Shown in pieces: positions 44,018 to 56,573 of a stretch of DNA of 64,000 nucleotides. The translations under genes were made by a program, and so were the position numbers. The notes beneath the pieces are model-generated. The model was given only the letters and a program-made list of their open reading frames with translations. It made no database searches and had not been told where the DNA came from. Source of the DNA: Collinsella aerofaciens (GTDB lineage: Bacteria > Actinomycetota > Coriobacteriia > Coriobacteriales > Coriobacteriaceae); the NCBI RefSeq assembly GCF_019131995.1, contig NZ_JAHONA010000006.1, positions 45,219-109,218 on the forward strand. The letters are read 5' to 3'. The stretch's first letter is position 1. Every line of letters begins with the position of its first letter.

Positions 44018-44848
44018 CTAGAGCTCCTCTCCGGCGGCCGTGAGCTCTGCCATGGCCTGCTCAAACTGTTCATCGTTGGGGGCCTTGCCGTGCCAACCAA
44101 CCTGGTTCTCCATAAAGGACACGCCCTTGCCCTTCAGGGTCTCGGCGATAATGGCGGTCGGCTGCCCCTTGGTGGCGCGAGCCTCGGCAAAGGCGGCGCG
44201 GATCTGGTCGAAGTCGTTGCCGTCGGCGAGCTCCACCACGTGGAACTTAAAGGCGCGGAACTTGTCGGCGAGCGGCATGGGGTCGTTGACCTCCTCGACG
44301 GGGCCGTCGATCTGCAGGCCGTTGTGGTCGACGATCACACAGAGGTTGTCGAGCTGCTGGTTGCCGGCAAACATGGCGGCCTCCCAGACCTGGCCCTCCT
44401 CGCTCTCGCCATCGCCCAGCAGGGCGTACGTGCGATAAGTATCGCCCCAGTGCTTGGCGGCAACGGCCATGCCCACGGCGGCGGAGATGCCCTGGCCGAG
44501 CGAACCGGTGGACATGTCAACGCCCGGAGTGTCGTTCATGTTGGGATGACCCTGCAGGTGGCTGCCGATGTGGCGCAGCGTCTCGAGGTCCTCCTTGGGG
44601 AAGAACCCGCGCTCGGCGAGCACAGCGTACAGACCAGGTGCACAGTGGCCCTTGGAAAGCACAAAGCGATCGCGGTCGGCCTTGCGGGGATGGGCCGGGT
44701 CGACGTTCATTTCCTCAAAGTACAGATAGGTCATGATGTCGGCAGCGCCGAGCGAACCGCCCGGATGGCCGGACTTGGCAGCGTGCACGCCGGTGACGAT
44801 GCCCTTCCTTACCTCGTTGGCAACCTTTTTGAGCTCTTCGTCGCTCAT
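44018..44848 (-). CDS. Transketolase, N-terminal subunit
   Basis: Thiamine diphosphate-binding half of transketolase, 276 residues. It has SGHPGGSLGAADI, KGHCAPGLYA, the ThDP motif GDGESEEG ending in VIVDHN, and TGSLGQGIS. The start at 44848 follows AAGGAAGG. It is the first gene of the two-gene operon. The 207 bp upstream of it hold a probable promoter region but no clear boxes. Confidence 0.93.
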   Translation of the reverse strand: MSDEELKKVANEVRKGIVTGVHAAKSGHPGGSLGAADIMTYLYFEEMNVDPAHPRKADRDRFVLSKGHCAPGLYAVLAERGFFPKEDLETLRHIGSHLQGHPNMNDTPGVDMSTGSLGQGISAAVGMAVAAKHWGDTYRTYALLGDGESEEGQVWEAAMFAGNQQLDNLCVIVDHNGLQIDGPVEEVNDPMPLADKFRAFKFHVVELADGNDFDQIRAAFAEARATKGQPTAIIAETLKGKGVSFMENQVGWHGKAPNDEQFEQAMAELTAAGEEL

Positions 44849-45055
44849 TGTGCCTTCCTTTCATCCTCATTAGACAAAATGCGCACGGCACCGAAGGTAA
44901 TCCCAACACAGCCGCAATGCACGTACGTCATTCATTATGCTGGAAACTGATGGCTTTACCAGAGTTTTTATCATTATTTGAACAATTTAGCAGGCAGAAC
45001 CGCTGATGAAACGGTTTATCAATGTGAACGTCTTTTGGATGGAACGCGGTCGCCC

Positions 45056-45946
45056 CTACGCGTTAATGTCCTTAAAGCCCTCGCCGAAGGCTTCCGTAAC
45101 GTCGGCAACCGTCACGATGGCATGAGGATCGCGCTCGCGCACAATCGTCTTGAGGGTATTGAGCTCTCGACGGCTCACGATGACCATAATCACCGGCTTC
45201 TCGGCACCCGAATACATGCCAGTCGCCTTAAACTTGGTACAACCACGACCCAGGCCATACATGATATCGGCAGCGATATCAGGGAACTTGTCCGAGATGA
45301 TGAGTACCATACGGCGCTTGTTGCCACCATCGACCACGGCATCGATCACGTAGCCGCTAATGACCATCGAAAGGCCTGCATATAGTGCGTTTTCGATTGA
45401 AAAGACCGGAGCCGATAGCGCGCATACGGCAACATCGATCGCCATGACGGTCGAGCCCACCGGCAGCGAGGTGTTACGCGAGATGATTTGGCCAATCGTG
45501 TCCGAGCCGCCGGTGTTGGCGCCGGCGCGCAACACCATGCCGTAACCGATGCCCGTAATAATGCCGCCCCACATGGCAGGGAGCATCAGGTCCGCATCCG
45601 CCAGAGGTGCTACAAACGGGGCGAACAGATCGGTAAAGAAGCCCAGCAGCACAAAGCCCGTCGCGGTCTGCACCACGTAGAACATGCCGCCCTCGCGCAT
45701 AACGACCAACAACAGCAAGGCGTTCATCACGATCGTCTGAATACCAACGGGAAGCGATAGGCCGCGCGCCGCGCCGACCGCCTGGATAATGGTGGCAAGG
45801 CCCGTAACGCCACCGGCGGCAAGACCGTTGGGAATCAAAAACAAGTCGGTCGCGATGGCGGCCAAGGCACACCCCAACATGATCTGGGGCAGGTCGTGAA
45901 AGAAGTTCATCGAAAGAATGCGCTTGATGTCCAGACGATATGCCAT
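45056..45946 (-). CDS. YitT family membrane protein
   Basis: Protein of 296 residues with five or six membrane segments and a C-terminal cytoplasmic DUF2179 domain. Signatures include PNGLAAGGVTGLATI, GYGMVLRAGANTGGSD, and MVLIISDKFPDIA. The start at 45946 follows GAGGGAGG. The role of the family is not established. It has no obvious operon partner. Confidence 0.88.
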   Translation of the reverse strand: MAYRLDIKRILSMNFFHDLPQIMLGCALAAIATDLFLIPNGLAAGGVTGLATIIQAVGAARGLSLPVGIQTIVMNALLLLVVMREGGMFYVVQTATGFVLLGFFTDLFAPFVAPLADADLMLPAMWGGIITGIGYGMVLRAGANTGGSDTIGQIISRNTSLPVGSTVMAIDVAVCALSAPVFSIENALYAGLSMVISGYVIDAVVDGGNKRRMVLIISDKFPDIAADIMYGLGRGCTKFKATGMYSGAEKPVIMVIVSRRELNTLKTIVRERDPHAIVTVADVTEAFGEGFKDINA

Positions 45947-45960
45947 GCTGCCTCCCTCAA

Positions 45961-45987
45961 AAAAGCGCACCCCATCGGATGCGCTTT
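45961..45987 (-). terminator. Terminator of prfB
   Basis: Stem AAAGCGCA / TGCGCTTT with a T6 run on the minus strand. The 125 bp between it and prfB hold a weak hairpin (46047-46069) and nothing else. Confidence 0.75.
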
Positions 45988-46111
45988 GAACTTCTTCTTG
46001 TATTCGATTCTACCGATTCGCCGAACAAAAACCACCCCTGCGCAGGGTTTATTCTGGATACAAACCCGTCCAACCGTTGGGCTTGGCATCGGCTTGAAGC
46101 CGCCCGATGTT

Positions 46112-47259
46112 TTAGACCTCCGAGCCTTCTGCATCGGCGTTGCCGGTGGCCCAACGATGGTAGCCAATAACAAACGGGTCCAGGTCGCCATCGTCAAGGA
46201 CGGCCTCGACATTGCTGGTCTCCACGCCCGTGCGTAGGTCTTTGACCATCTGGTACGGGTAGAGCACGTAGCTGCGAATCTGGTTGCCAAAACCAATCGT
46301 GGTCTTGGGTCCGCGAATCTCATCGAGCGCCTCGGCGCGCTTCTCGAGCTCAATCTCGTACAGGCGAGCCTTGAGGATCTGCATGCACGCGGCCTTGTTC
46401 TGGATCTGGCTGCGCTCGTTTTGGCAGGTGACCACAATGCCGCTGGGGAAATGCGTCACGCGCACGGCGGAGTCGGTGGTGTTAACGCCCTGACCGCCCG
46501 GGCCGCTCGCGTGGTACACGTCCACGCGGATGTCATCGGGACTGATTTCGATGTCGATATCATCGGGTAGCACGGGGATGACCTCGACGCCGGCAAACGT
46601 GGTCTGGCGGCGCTTCTTGTCATCGGTGGGGCTAATGCGAACCAAGCGGTGGACACCGGCCTCGGCGCGCAGCATGCCAAATGCGTCCTTGCCCTCGACG
46701 GTAAAGGTCGCGCGGTCGATGCCGATGACCTCGGCCGCGGGACAGTCGTTGATGGTGACCTTCCAGCCGCGACGCTGGCAATACTTCATATACATCTTAA
46801 AGAGCATGAAGGTCCAGTCCTGGGCCTCCAGACCACCCTGTCCGGGCTTGATGGTCACAATGGCATCGCCGTGATCGAACTCACCGGTAAACCAGCTCGA
46901 AAGCTCAAGCTCATCGATGGCACGGGCCAGGCGCTCAGCCGTGGCTGTAGCCTCCTCGCGAAGGGCGACGGCGTCGGGGTCATCCCCCATCTCCTCGGCA
47001 AGCTCCAGCGCGGCGCGGGCATCGGAAAGCTCGCCGCGCGCGGTGTCCACGGCAGCGATATCTTCCTTGGTGCGCGCGATCTCCTCCATGGTGGCACGGG
47101 CGGCGTCGGCGTCATCCCAAAAGCCAGGGGCAACACTTTTGGCCTCGAGCTCGAACACGCGGGTACGCTTCTCGTCCAGGTGGAGATACGACTCGACCTC
47201 ACCGAGCCGGTCCGCAAACGCGTCCAGCTCGGCGGGCGTTACCTCTAAAGCCTCAGCCA

Positions 47260-47260
<1 letters not shown>
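46112..47260 (-). CDS. prfB: Peptide chain release factor 2
   Basis: Terminates translation at UGA and UAA. The 382 residues include the peptidyl-hydrolysis loop GPGGQGVN. The codon-recognition tripeptide normally SPF in RF2 reads SPT here (HRLVRISPTDDKKRR). The gene is continuous, so the programmed +1 frameshift found in many RF2 genes is absent. It starts within the secA stop (TAATG, one shared base), suggesting translational coupling to secA. Confidence 0.93.
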
Positions 47261-50067
<2,807 letters not shown>

Positions 50068-50196
50068 GTGGTTTTCCTTTTTGGCCATCGCCCACGCCGT
50101 GCAGCTGCGGGCGAGTTAAACACAGATGATTGTACTTTAGCCAAACAAGGCGCGGCCTATACGGTCGACCTCGACCGCCACGTAATAACTACGACC

Positions 50197-50294
50197 AACC
50201 TGCCAAAAGGGGACTGGTTTATTTTGGCAGTTTTTATCTGGGCAAACGCCGCCTCTCTGCCATTTGGTGCAATGGGGGCAGGTTGGTTTGCACC
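50197..50294. repeat. Two intergenic repeats upstream of secA
   Basis: 50197-50235 is a palindrome of the 38071-38109 family (AACCTGCCAAAA / TTTTGGCAG). 50266-50294 is a half copy of the 47-bp family (GGTGCAATGGGGGCAGG, TTTGCACC). Confidence 0.7.
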
Positions 50295-50307
50295 AATAAA
50301 AAGAAAA

Positions 50308-50337
50308 GGACCGCGCACCCAAACGGATGCACGGCCC
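50308..50337 (-). terminator. Terminator of rpmE
   Basis: Stem GGACCGCGCA / TGCACGGCCC with two wobble pairs followed by TTTTCTTTTT on the minus strand. Confidence 0.7.
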
Positions 50338-50374
50338 TTATGCCATGAATGCGAGTGATTCCGCGGCGAGCTAT

Positions 50375-50800
50375 TTACTCAGCAGCCTCGGTGGTCTCGG
50401 CCTCGGCAGCGGTCTCCTCGACGGGAGCCTCTGCGGGAGCCTCGGCGGCCTGCTTGGCAGCCTCCTCGGCAAACTTAGCGGCACGCTTAGCCTTCTCGGC
50501 AGCCTTAGCCTCAGCGGCGGCCTTGCGAGCGGCCTCGGCCTCAGCAGCCTTGGCGGCCTTGGCAGCCTTGGCCTCCTCAGCCTTCTTGAGCTGGGCGGCA
50601 GCGGCGCCACCGAACTTGTCGGCGAAGCGCTGGACGCGTCCACCGGTGTCGACGAACTTCTGCTGGCCGGTGTAGAACGGATGGCACTCGTTGCAAAGCT
50701 CGACCTTCATCTCGGACACGGTAGCGTGCGTCTTGAAGGTGTTGCCGCAGGAGCACGTCACCGTGCACTCGACATACTGGGGATGGATACCCTGCTTCAT
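50375..50800 (-). CDS. rpmE: Ribosomal protein bL31 with Ala-rich C-terminal extension
   Basis: Zinc-type L31: CSCG (17-20) and [21 protein letters not shown]. The ribosomal part ends near residue 70. A further 70 residues of Ala, Glu and Lys follow ([16 protein letters not shown]), predicted as one long charged helix; usual L31 has about 70-90 residues in all. The start at 50800 follows AAGGAGT. The extension is in frame and the hairpin terminator follows it, so it is probably real. Confidence 0.93.
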   Translation of the reverse strand: MKQGIHPQYVECTVTCSCGNTFKTHATVSEMKVELCNECHPFYTGQQKFVDTGGRVQRFADKFGGAAAAQLKKAEEAKAAKAAKAAEAEAARKAAAEAKAAEKAKRAAKFAEEAAKQAAEAPAEAPVEETAAEAETTEAAE

Positions 50801-50986
50801 GGTAGGACTCCTTATTGGTCAGGCGCTGGTTACCGATCAGCGCATAAGGCGTCTTGGTTTCCGACCAAGACAACAAACTTGGCTATGGTACCACGGCGCC
50901 GCGTGTCCCACAAAAGGTTCACGGTCTTTTCGGAACGACACGAGCTGGACCTTAAATATCAACTTCATCCGAACACTCCCCCACAT

Positions 50987-51560
50987 TCATCTCTCGTATG
51001 TATCGAGGTATTCCTGCTTGAGCGTCTGCGAGGACGACTCGGTCTTTTCCACGAGCGTGCCGGCCTCGATGAAGTAGAACGAGTCGGTGAGGTCTGCCAG
51101 GTCGTCGAGCAGATGGCTTGAGATGAGCACGCTGCGTCCCCGCTCCACCTCGCTGCGCATCGCGTCGCAGGAGGTTTTCCGTTTTCCCGGATCGAGGCCG
51201 TTCAGCGGTTCATCGAGGATGAGGTACGGGCAATCGGTCGCTATCGCCATGGCAAGCTTTACCTGCTGCTTCATTCCTGTCGAGAGTTTACGGGTCGGCT
51301 TGTCGAGATATGGGGAGATTCCGAGGGAGTTGCAGAGCGAGTCGATGTCGGCGGCCGATTTCCACGCCTCCCTAACGAAAGAGAGGTGCTCGCGGGCCGA
51401 TAGCGTGGGGTAGAGATCCGCGCCGCCCGAAGAGCTCAGGTAGACGAGTTCTGCGAATTCGGCTGATCGACGTTGGTAGATTCCGTCTGCCAACAGGCTT
51501 CCCGAGCGGATGCGGGTGGGAAATTGGCCCGACAGCGCTTCAAGAAAGGTGGTTTCCCCG
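50987..51560 (-). pseudogene. ABC transporter ATPase part, out of frame
   Basis: Continues the ATP-binding domain begun in the 51436-52794 reading frame. It encodes TTFLEALSGQFP, the signature-region STGMKQQVKLAMAI, Walker B YLILDEPLNGLDP and ISSHLLDD. One base is missing in the Walker A codons near 51552-51558: the run reads GGGGAAACC where GGGGAAAACC would keep the frame. So one gene is split by a frameshift, from mutation or a base-calling error. Programmed slippage is possible but there is no other support. Confidence 0.75.
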
Positions 51561-52794
51561 AGCCGTTGGGAGCGACGAGCCCCGCCGCCGTTCCCGGGCT
51601 CAGGAAAAGCGATCCGATTGAAAGTATCGTCGTGCTTCCGTATCCCACGCTCACGTCCAGAAGCTCGAGCCCATGGTGCTTTTTCGCGGGTCCAGACTGT
51701 TTGGGCGAACGCGTCGCAACGGCGCCGACCGCGAAAAGGACCGCGACGTATACCAGGGCCACGGCAAGCATCGATGCGCCGCCCGAACCGGAGCCAATGA
51801 ATTCCGTCGGGAAGCATCCTACGTAACCCGTTGCCTCGATAGGCGAGAACACGGCCAGCGGCAGGAGCTCGAGCGCGGCATTATGCCCCAGTGCCGAATC
51901 GGACAATAACGGGAATGCCGGGGCCGCGACAAGCAACGCGGAGGTAAGGGGGCCCGCGAAGACGCGCCTCGTTGCGGTCGATAGGACGACGGAACAAACG
52001 GATATCAAGGTTCCACCCGCGAGCAGCGCGAGAAGTATGGTCGTGAAGACGTTTCCCGCGGTCGTGGTAGTGAGCGCGCCGTTATGGAAGAAGGCGATCG
52101 GGTACCCGATCTGCCCGAAGCCGTTTAGGGCCAAGGCGCAAATGCCCCCGGGTGCAAGGCCGGCGAGGAGCATCGCGGTCCCCGCGCCAATTATCGAAAA
52201 CACGGTTTGGATAAGGCGCCGGAATTTGGGCACGGGCGCCTTTGCCGCCAGGGTCGCAGGCCTTGTGGCGCCGAGCACGAGTATCGACGAGAGAAGGAAG
52301 GGGATGAAGGGAAGGAAGGACGGCGCCTGGGCAATGGCGTAGGGCAGGAAGGAGAGGAACGGCAGGTCGTTTGCGGAGGCCGGGATATCCGCGATGCCGG
52401 AGCTGCTCAGGGCACGGCAATATGCGAGCTCTGCGTCATTGGTCTCCTGGTCCCCCACGATGGACCCGGATTGGAAGCCCTCGTCCATGAGCGCGTAGTA
52501 GCTCTCGGCAGAGTCGAGAAAGGCGGCGTCGGTTTGAGCGGCGAGGGCGGCGTTCGCGTATCTTGCAAGCTCAGCGTCATCTTGCTGCTCTGGCGATAGG
52601 TCTGTGCCGCTGGCCTGGGGCGCGCGCGTATTGAATGCGTCGACAAAGCCCTGCATGCCCTGCTTCATAAAGAAGGGGCCGTAGATGGGTGAATTGAACG
52701 CAATGGGGATGGAGAAGGCTGCAGCAAGAACGAGCGTGGAAATCCATACGGCCTTGTCTCTTAGGATTAGTTTGAGAAGAAGTCGACAGTACAT
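51436..52794 (-). CDS. ABC-2 type permease joined to the start of an ATPase
   Basis: The 452 residues begin with a membrane segment, a long outside loop (about 40-150) and five or six further segments, as in ABC-2 exporters. From about residue 380 the reading enters an ATPase domain (LELLDVSVGYGS, GLVAPNGSGK) and then runs off frame as PPFLKRCR. Intact, it would be a permease-ATPase fusion of about 600 residues. The start is ATG at 52794 with a weak ribosome site. The next upstream locus has a similar exporter, so the cluster may act in peptide export or self-protection; this is inference. Confidence 0.7.
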   Translation of the reverse strand: MYCRLLLKLILRDKAVWISTLVLAAAFSIPIAFNSPIYGPFFMKQGMQGFVDAFNTRAPQASGTDLSPEQQDDAELARYANAALAAQTDAAFLDSAESYYALMDEGFQSGSIVGDQETNDAELAYCRALSSSGIADIPASANDLPFLSFLPYAIAQAPSFLPFIPFLLSSILVLGATRPATLAAKAPVPKFRRLIQTVFSIIGAGTAMLLAGLAPGGICALALNGFGQIGYPIAFFHNGALTTTTAGNVFTTILLALLAGGTLISVCSVVLSTATRRVFAGPLTSALLVAAPAFPLLSDSALGHNAALELLPLAVFSPIEATGYVGCFPTEFIGSGSGGASMLAVALVYVAVLFAVGAVATRSPKQSGPAKKHHGLELLDVSVGYGSTTILSIGSLFLSPGTAAGLVAPNGSGKPPFLKRCRANFPPASAREACWQTESTNVDQPNSQNSST

Positions 52795-52947
52795 TCAGAA
52801 GCACCTGCATTCCTCAAAGAATCGTTAGATTAAAAGTAACAGACCGGATGAAGATGCGTAAGATGGGGGCGAGGCGAATGGCTGAACGGTATCGATACGC
52901 GGGTTCAACGGTATCACATTGGCCACATAGATTTTTAACTTGCATTT

Positions 52948-53697
52948 CTACCCGCCCTTTTCGTAGAGTCGCCGATACGTGCTTAGCGCACCCTCGGCGC
53001 GTCCGGCAGGCTTTGCGAAATGGGATCCAGGAGACTTCGGCGCAGCATCATCTTGCGGAATGCTTCTAATGAGCCTCCCATCCTTCAAAAACAGAATCTC
53101 ATCGCACAGCCTATCGACCGAATCCAAGATGTGGGATGACATGATGATGCACGTACCAGAATCGGCCAGCTTCCTGAGAATCTCGGAATGCAAGTCCACC
53201 CTGCTGGGGTCGAGCGCGTTCATGGGCTCATCTAATAGAAGGTACCGCGCGCCCGTCGCATACGCAATCGCCAGGGTAAGCTGCTGCTTCATGCCCTGGC
53301 TCAGAGTGCGGATCCTCATCTTCGCGAACTCGCCTATCTGCGTTTGTTCCACTATCTCTTCGATATCGCGAGCATGCGGCCACATATCGCAAACCATCTT
53401 GAGGTGATCTTCCGCACGCAATCCGGGATACAGCAGCGTCCCCTCACCAGGTGCATAGAAGATCATAGAACGGACCTCTCTCGCACCCGTACCCTGCACC
53501 TCATCCAGAACGATGCTCCCGTCCACGCGAGGACCCGGCAAACCTGCCATCGCACGCAGCAACGTCGTCTTTCCATGCCCGTTCGGAGCGACGAGACCGT
53601 AGACCGTACCCGGGGCAAACTCAGCGTTCACCGAATCTACGAGCACCTTCTTTCCATAAGAGATCGTCAGCGTTTGAAGGTCAATCATCGAGATCAT
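52948..53697 (-). CDS. ABC transporter ATP-binding protein
   Basis: ATPase of 249 residues powering the adjacent permease. Walker A is APNGHGKTTL with His where Ser or Cys is usual. The signature reads LSQGMKQQL and Walker B YLLLDEPMNALDP. The ATG at 53697 overlaps the permease stop (ATGA), suggesting coupled translation; ATG at 53688 (MIDLQTL) has better spacing from AGGGG. It is similar to the frameshifted ATPase at 50987, so the two exporters are related. Confidence 0.88.
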   Translation of the reverse strand: MISMIDLQTLTISYGKKVLVDSVNAEFAPGTVYGLVAPNGHGKTTLLRAMAGLPGPRVDGSIVLDEVQGTGAREVRSMIFYAPGEGTLLYPGLRAEDHLKMVCDMWPHARDIEEIVEQTQIGEFAKMRIRTLSQGMKQQLTLAIAYATGARYLLLDEPMNALDPSRVDLHSEILRKLADSGTCIIMSSHILDSVDRLCDEILFLKDGRLIRSIPQDDAAPKSPGSHFAKPAGRAEGALSTYRRLYEKGG

Positions 53698-55916
53698 CCC
53701 CTTTCGATCTTTGGAACACTCAGGCGCACCATCAACGGAGATACGGCGCCCAAGACCACCAGCAGAGCGCCCGATGCGCCGACGACCTCTCCAAAAGGCA
53801 TCGCGTTCGTCCCTCGCCCAAGGAACCCAATCGTCCCCACCTGGGAAGCGGGATCAAACGAGGCGAATGGAGCCAGCAGCGCGACGCCCATGCCCACGCT
53901 TTCAACATGAGCGCTCAACGAACCCAACACCAAGAGAACCGCGCAAACCATTCCGGTGACAACGGGGTTGCGGCTAATCGCTGCTGTCAACGCAGCGACG
54001 ACGGAAATCACGCCGTATGCCATGACCAGCAACGGAATACTGCACAACACCGCCTCCCCCACCGTGGACGTTGTCGAAGCTCCCGCCCGAATGAGAGCGA
54101 CGGGATACTCCGATCCACCCGCACCGTTCTTAATCACGGACACAACGACAGCGGGAACCATCGACACCAAAAGCAGCACCAAGCCAAGCAGGAGAGCCAG
54201 CGCAACAGCCGTCAGAAAACGCACATGCGCTGTTGCGGGGATCTGGAGAACCAGAAGGGAACGACACTGCAGGTGGGTGCACGCGAGCGATGTGACAACC
54301 ACGGGCAACAGCAAAAATAAGGAGGGAAGCGCTGCCTGGAGATACGAAAGGAGGATTAATGGGGGCATCTTCGTACTTAACTCGTAAACCTTGGGGTCCG
54401 GCAAGTTCGCGATCGACTCAAGCAGAAGGGCGCGCGCCTCCGCACGAGAAGGAGTCTCCGGCTCGATTCCGATCGATTGCAGGAGAGTCGCATCTGCCGC
54501 GCCCAGCTCACCTCGAGCGCGCTCGTACGTCGCAAGGCTTCGAAACCCCTCCGCAGGCATAGGCGCGTACACGAAACCCGAAAGAGCATCCCGCATGTCT
54601 TCCAGGGCCGCTTTGCCCTCGACGTCCATATTCGCAGCGTTCTGCTCTAGATACCGATCTATTGAACGGAGCTCCCCATCCCTATACCGAACAGCGGAAA
54701 CGTTATCAGCGTCAGGAAACATCTCGACCAGAGCCGGGGCCAGCATCGTCGTCGACATTGCAATCGCGCATACGGCGAGGGTAGGAGAACGCAGGAGCAG
54801 TTTCCCCATCGTTCTTACGTATGCAACGGCGGAGGCACAAGCGCTCGAACGAGTTGCCGTTCTCGATGCAGTGAAGGAACCTCTCTCAAGACAAATCGGG
54901 GATATCGGGCACGCGCAGCCGCTCTTTCCAGCAACGCAAAGCAGGCTAATTGCCAGCACCTCGATCCCGATTGCGCATACGAGGGCAATCGCGCCACGCT
55001 CGAAGCAAAGTCCAGGCAGATTCACTATCTGCGTTGTCGGGTACGGGCTATAGGCGCCGACGGTCAACTCAGTGTTCGCATACGTAAGGGGATTCAACAG
55101 GGCGAACTCACGTAAAGCGATGGATCTTCCGTAATACCCGGGAACCATCGTCACCCCCATCAGGGCACATACGAACACGATTCCAAGCGTAGGGTTATTG
55201 GCAATCTTCACGGCAAGGTGAACGACAAGCGAGATGAACGCTGCCACCAAGAATTGCAAGATGGCCGTCTGCGCGAACACCAGCCAAGCCGGTTTGATAA
55301 CCGGAGTCGCATATTGAATGTAGCCTATCGGATAGAACGGCGAGCCCGGGCCATTCTTCACAAGCGCGGCGATTATCCCTGGAAGATTGATGGCGAGGAC
55401 GGCAAGCATTGCAAAAACACTCGCCCATACGCTCGATGCAACAAGTCTACCCAGCTCGCCCATCGGTGCCTGGATGATGAGCTTTTCACGTTTGTTAAGA
55501 CGCGCGGCAAGGAACGAGACGGCAACGGCCGTTGCGACCCATAGCAAGTACTCCTTCGATCCGTCATAATAGGTGTACTCTCCATCCGATATCTGCAGAA
55601 ACGGAAGTAGGGGAGAGAGCGGTGCCAAGATAAGACGTCCCGCGGCAAGAGGGTACAGAAGCGCGGGCATGCTTGATGAAGAGGTATAGACACCGTCCTC
55701 CCCCGCATTCACAAGCGCATCCGCATAGGATGCTGACAATTCCTGCTCAACACGGGTTATTCCCGACTCGAGGTATTCGACCCGTCCGTCGATGCCAGCC
55801 GCGCTCCTGAAGACGGGCAGAGCACAAAGAACCATCAACGCAACAACGACAACACAGAGCGACCTGGAGGAGAGAAGCGACCTAAAGATCGCCTTCGAGA
55901 TTTTGAGCATATTCAT
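53694..55916 (-). CDS. Large ABC-2 permease with two tandem halves
   Basis: Protein of 740 residues in which the same layout appears twice: a membrane segment, a helical outside loop of about 100 residues, then about five segments (about 10-330 and 360-740). Each half carries the motif VKNGPGSPFYPIGYIQ or VIKNGAGGSEYPVALI. So two permease halves have been fused, giving a complete pore with one ATPase. The start at 55916 follows AAGGTT; ATG at 55934 is the alternative. Substrate unknown. Confidence 0.8.
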   Translation of the reverse strand: MNMLKISKAIFRSLLSSRSLCVVVVALMVLCALPVFRSAAGIDGRVEYLESGITRVEQELSASYADALVNAGEDGVYTSSSSMPALLYPLAAGRLILAPLSPLLPFLQISDGEYTYYDGSKEYLLWVATAVAVSFLAARLNKREKLIIQAPMGELGRLVASSVWASVFAMLAVLAINLPGIIAALVKNGPGSPFYPIGYIQYATPVIKPAWLVFAQTAILQFLVAAFISLVVHLAVKIANNPTLGIVFVCALMGVTMVPGYYGRSIALREFALLNPLTYANTELTVGAYSPYPTTQIVNLPGLCFERGAIALVCAIGIEVLAISLLCVAGKSGCACPISPICLERGSFTASRTATRSSACASAVAYVRTMGKLLLRSPTLAVCAIAMSTTMLAPALVEMFPDADNVSAVRYRDGELRSIDRYLEQNAANMDVEGKAALEDMRDALSGFVYAPMPAEGFRSLATYERARGELGAADATLLQSIGIEPETPSRAEARALLLESIANLPDPKVYELSTKMPPLILLSYLQAALPSLFLLLPVVVTSLACTHLQCRSLLVLQIPATAHVRFLTAVALALLLGLVLLLVSMVPAVVVSVIKNGAGGSEYPVALIRAGASTTSTVGEAVLCSIPLLVMAYGVISVVAALTAAISRNPVVTGMVCAVLLVLGSLSAHVESVGMGVALLAPFASFDPASQVGTIGFLGRGTNAMPFGEVVGASGALLVVLGAVSPLMVRLSVPKIERG

Positions 55917-55947
55917 CGCCAACCTTAACCTCATCCAGTCGGAACAG

Positions 55948-55974
55948 AGGGGCCGAACAAAATGCTCGGCCCTT
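55948..55974 (-). promoter_or_regulatory. Hairpin in the permease leader
   Basis: Stem AAGGGCCGA / TCGGCCCCT (one wobble pair) 32 bp before the permease start. It could attenuate transcription or shield the ribosome site. Confidence 0.4.
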
Positions 55975-55979
55975 ATTAC

Positions 55980-56014
55980 TTGCCGGCAAAGTCAATTTAA
56001 CATAAACTGTTAAA
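55980..56014 (+). promoter_or_regulatory. Promoter and operator of the DUF2975/HTH pair
   Basis: TTGCCG (55980-55985), 17 bp, TAAACT (56003-56008). A perfect palindrome TTTAACA-taaac-TGTTAAA (55996-56014) covers the -10 box, fitting repression by a dimeric Cro-like protein such as the one encoded at 56574. Confidence 0.6.
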
Positions 56015-56051
56015 AAGTAACCTGAGTTTTTTAAATTCTTCGGAGGTTATT

Positions 56052-56564
56052 ATGAGTTCCGACAATCGCACTCCCCGGCTTCATTCCTTCCGCATCGCAT
56101 GTGCGATAGCCTCTGCGACCCTTTGCGCCACCGCCATCGCACAAGTGGCGTTCTCCTTAAAGCCAGCAATCGAAGTGCTCGACAACCCTGTAATTGCAGA
56201 CTCCCCCGCGTATCCAGCCCTTGCGATCTCGACATTGGTCCCTGCCGTCATCGGTATCGCTACGACCATCCTCAGCGCCGTTCTCGTGTGGACGATCAAG
56301 AGCGGAGACCCCTTCAAGAAAGGGTCTGCGACATGCTTGAAGGTGCTCGGCATTCTCTTCGTTGTTCAAGCTGCCACCAGCCTCTACGCCGGCTCACTCA
56401 AAACCTCCGTTTCGATGTTTGGCGGCGAGGGGGCCGTCGGCGCCCAAGAGATCGCTTCATCATTCGATTGGACCTCTCTGGTTCTCGGCATCGTCCTGTT
56501 CATGCTTTCCCAGCTCTTCTTGTACGCCCGAGAGCTGCACCTCGACTCCGACGAGATTGCGTAA
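56052..56564 (+). CDS. DUF2975-like membrane protein
   Basis: Protein of 170 residues with four membrane segments (about 15-35, 55-80, 95-115, 135-155). Four-helix proteins of this kind are often encoded next to a small YozG-type regulator, as here. The start follows GGAGG. It probably anchors or modulates the regulator; the role of the family is not established. Confidence 0.75.
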   Translation: MSSDNRTPRLHSFRIACAIASATLCATAIAQVAFSLKPAIEVLDNPVIADSPAYPALAISTLVPAVIGIATTILSAVLVWTIKSGDPFKKGSATCLKVLGILFVVQAATSLYAGSLKTSVSMFGGEGAVGAQEIASSFDWTSLVLGIVLFMLSQLFLYARELHLDSDEIA

Positions 56565-56573
56565 GGAAACGCC

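Noticed and set aside
43075..44848. Transketolase as a frameshifted single gene
   Set aside because: Each half has its own start and ribosome site, and two-subunit transketolases are normal in many anaerobes.
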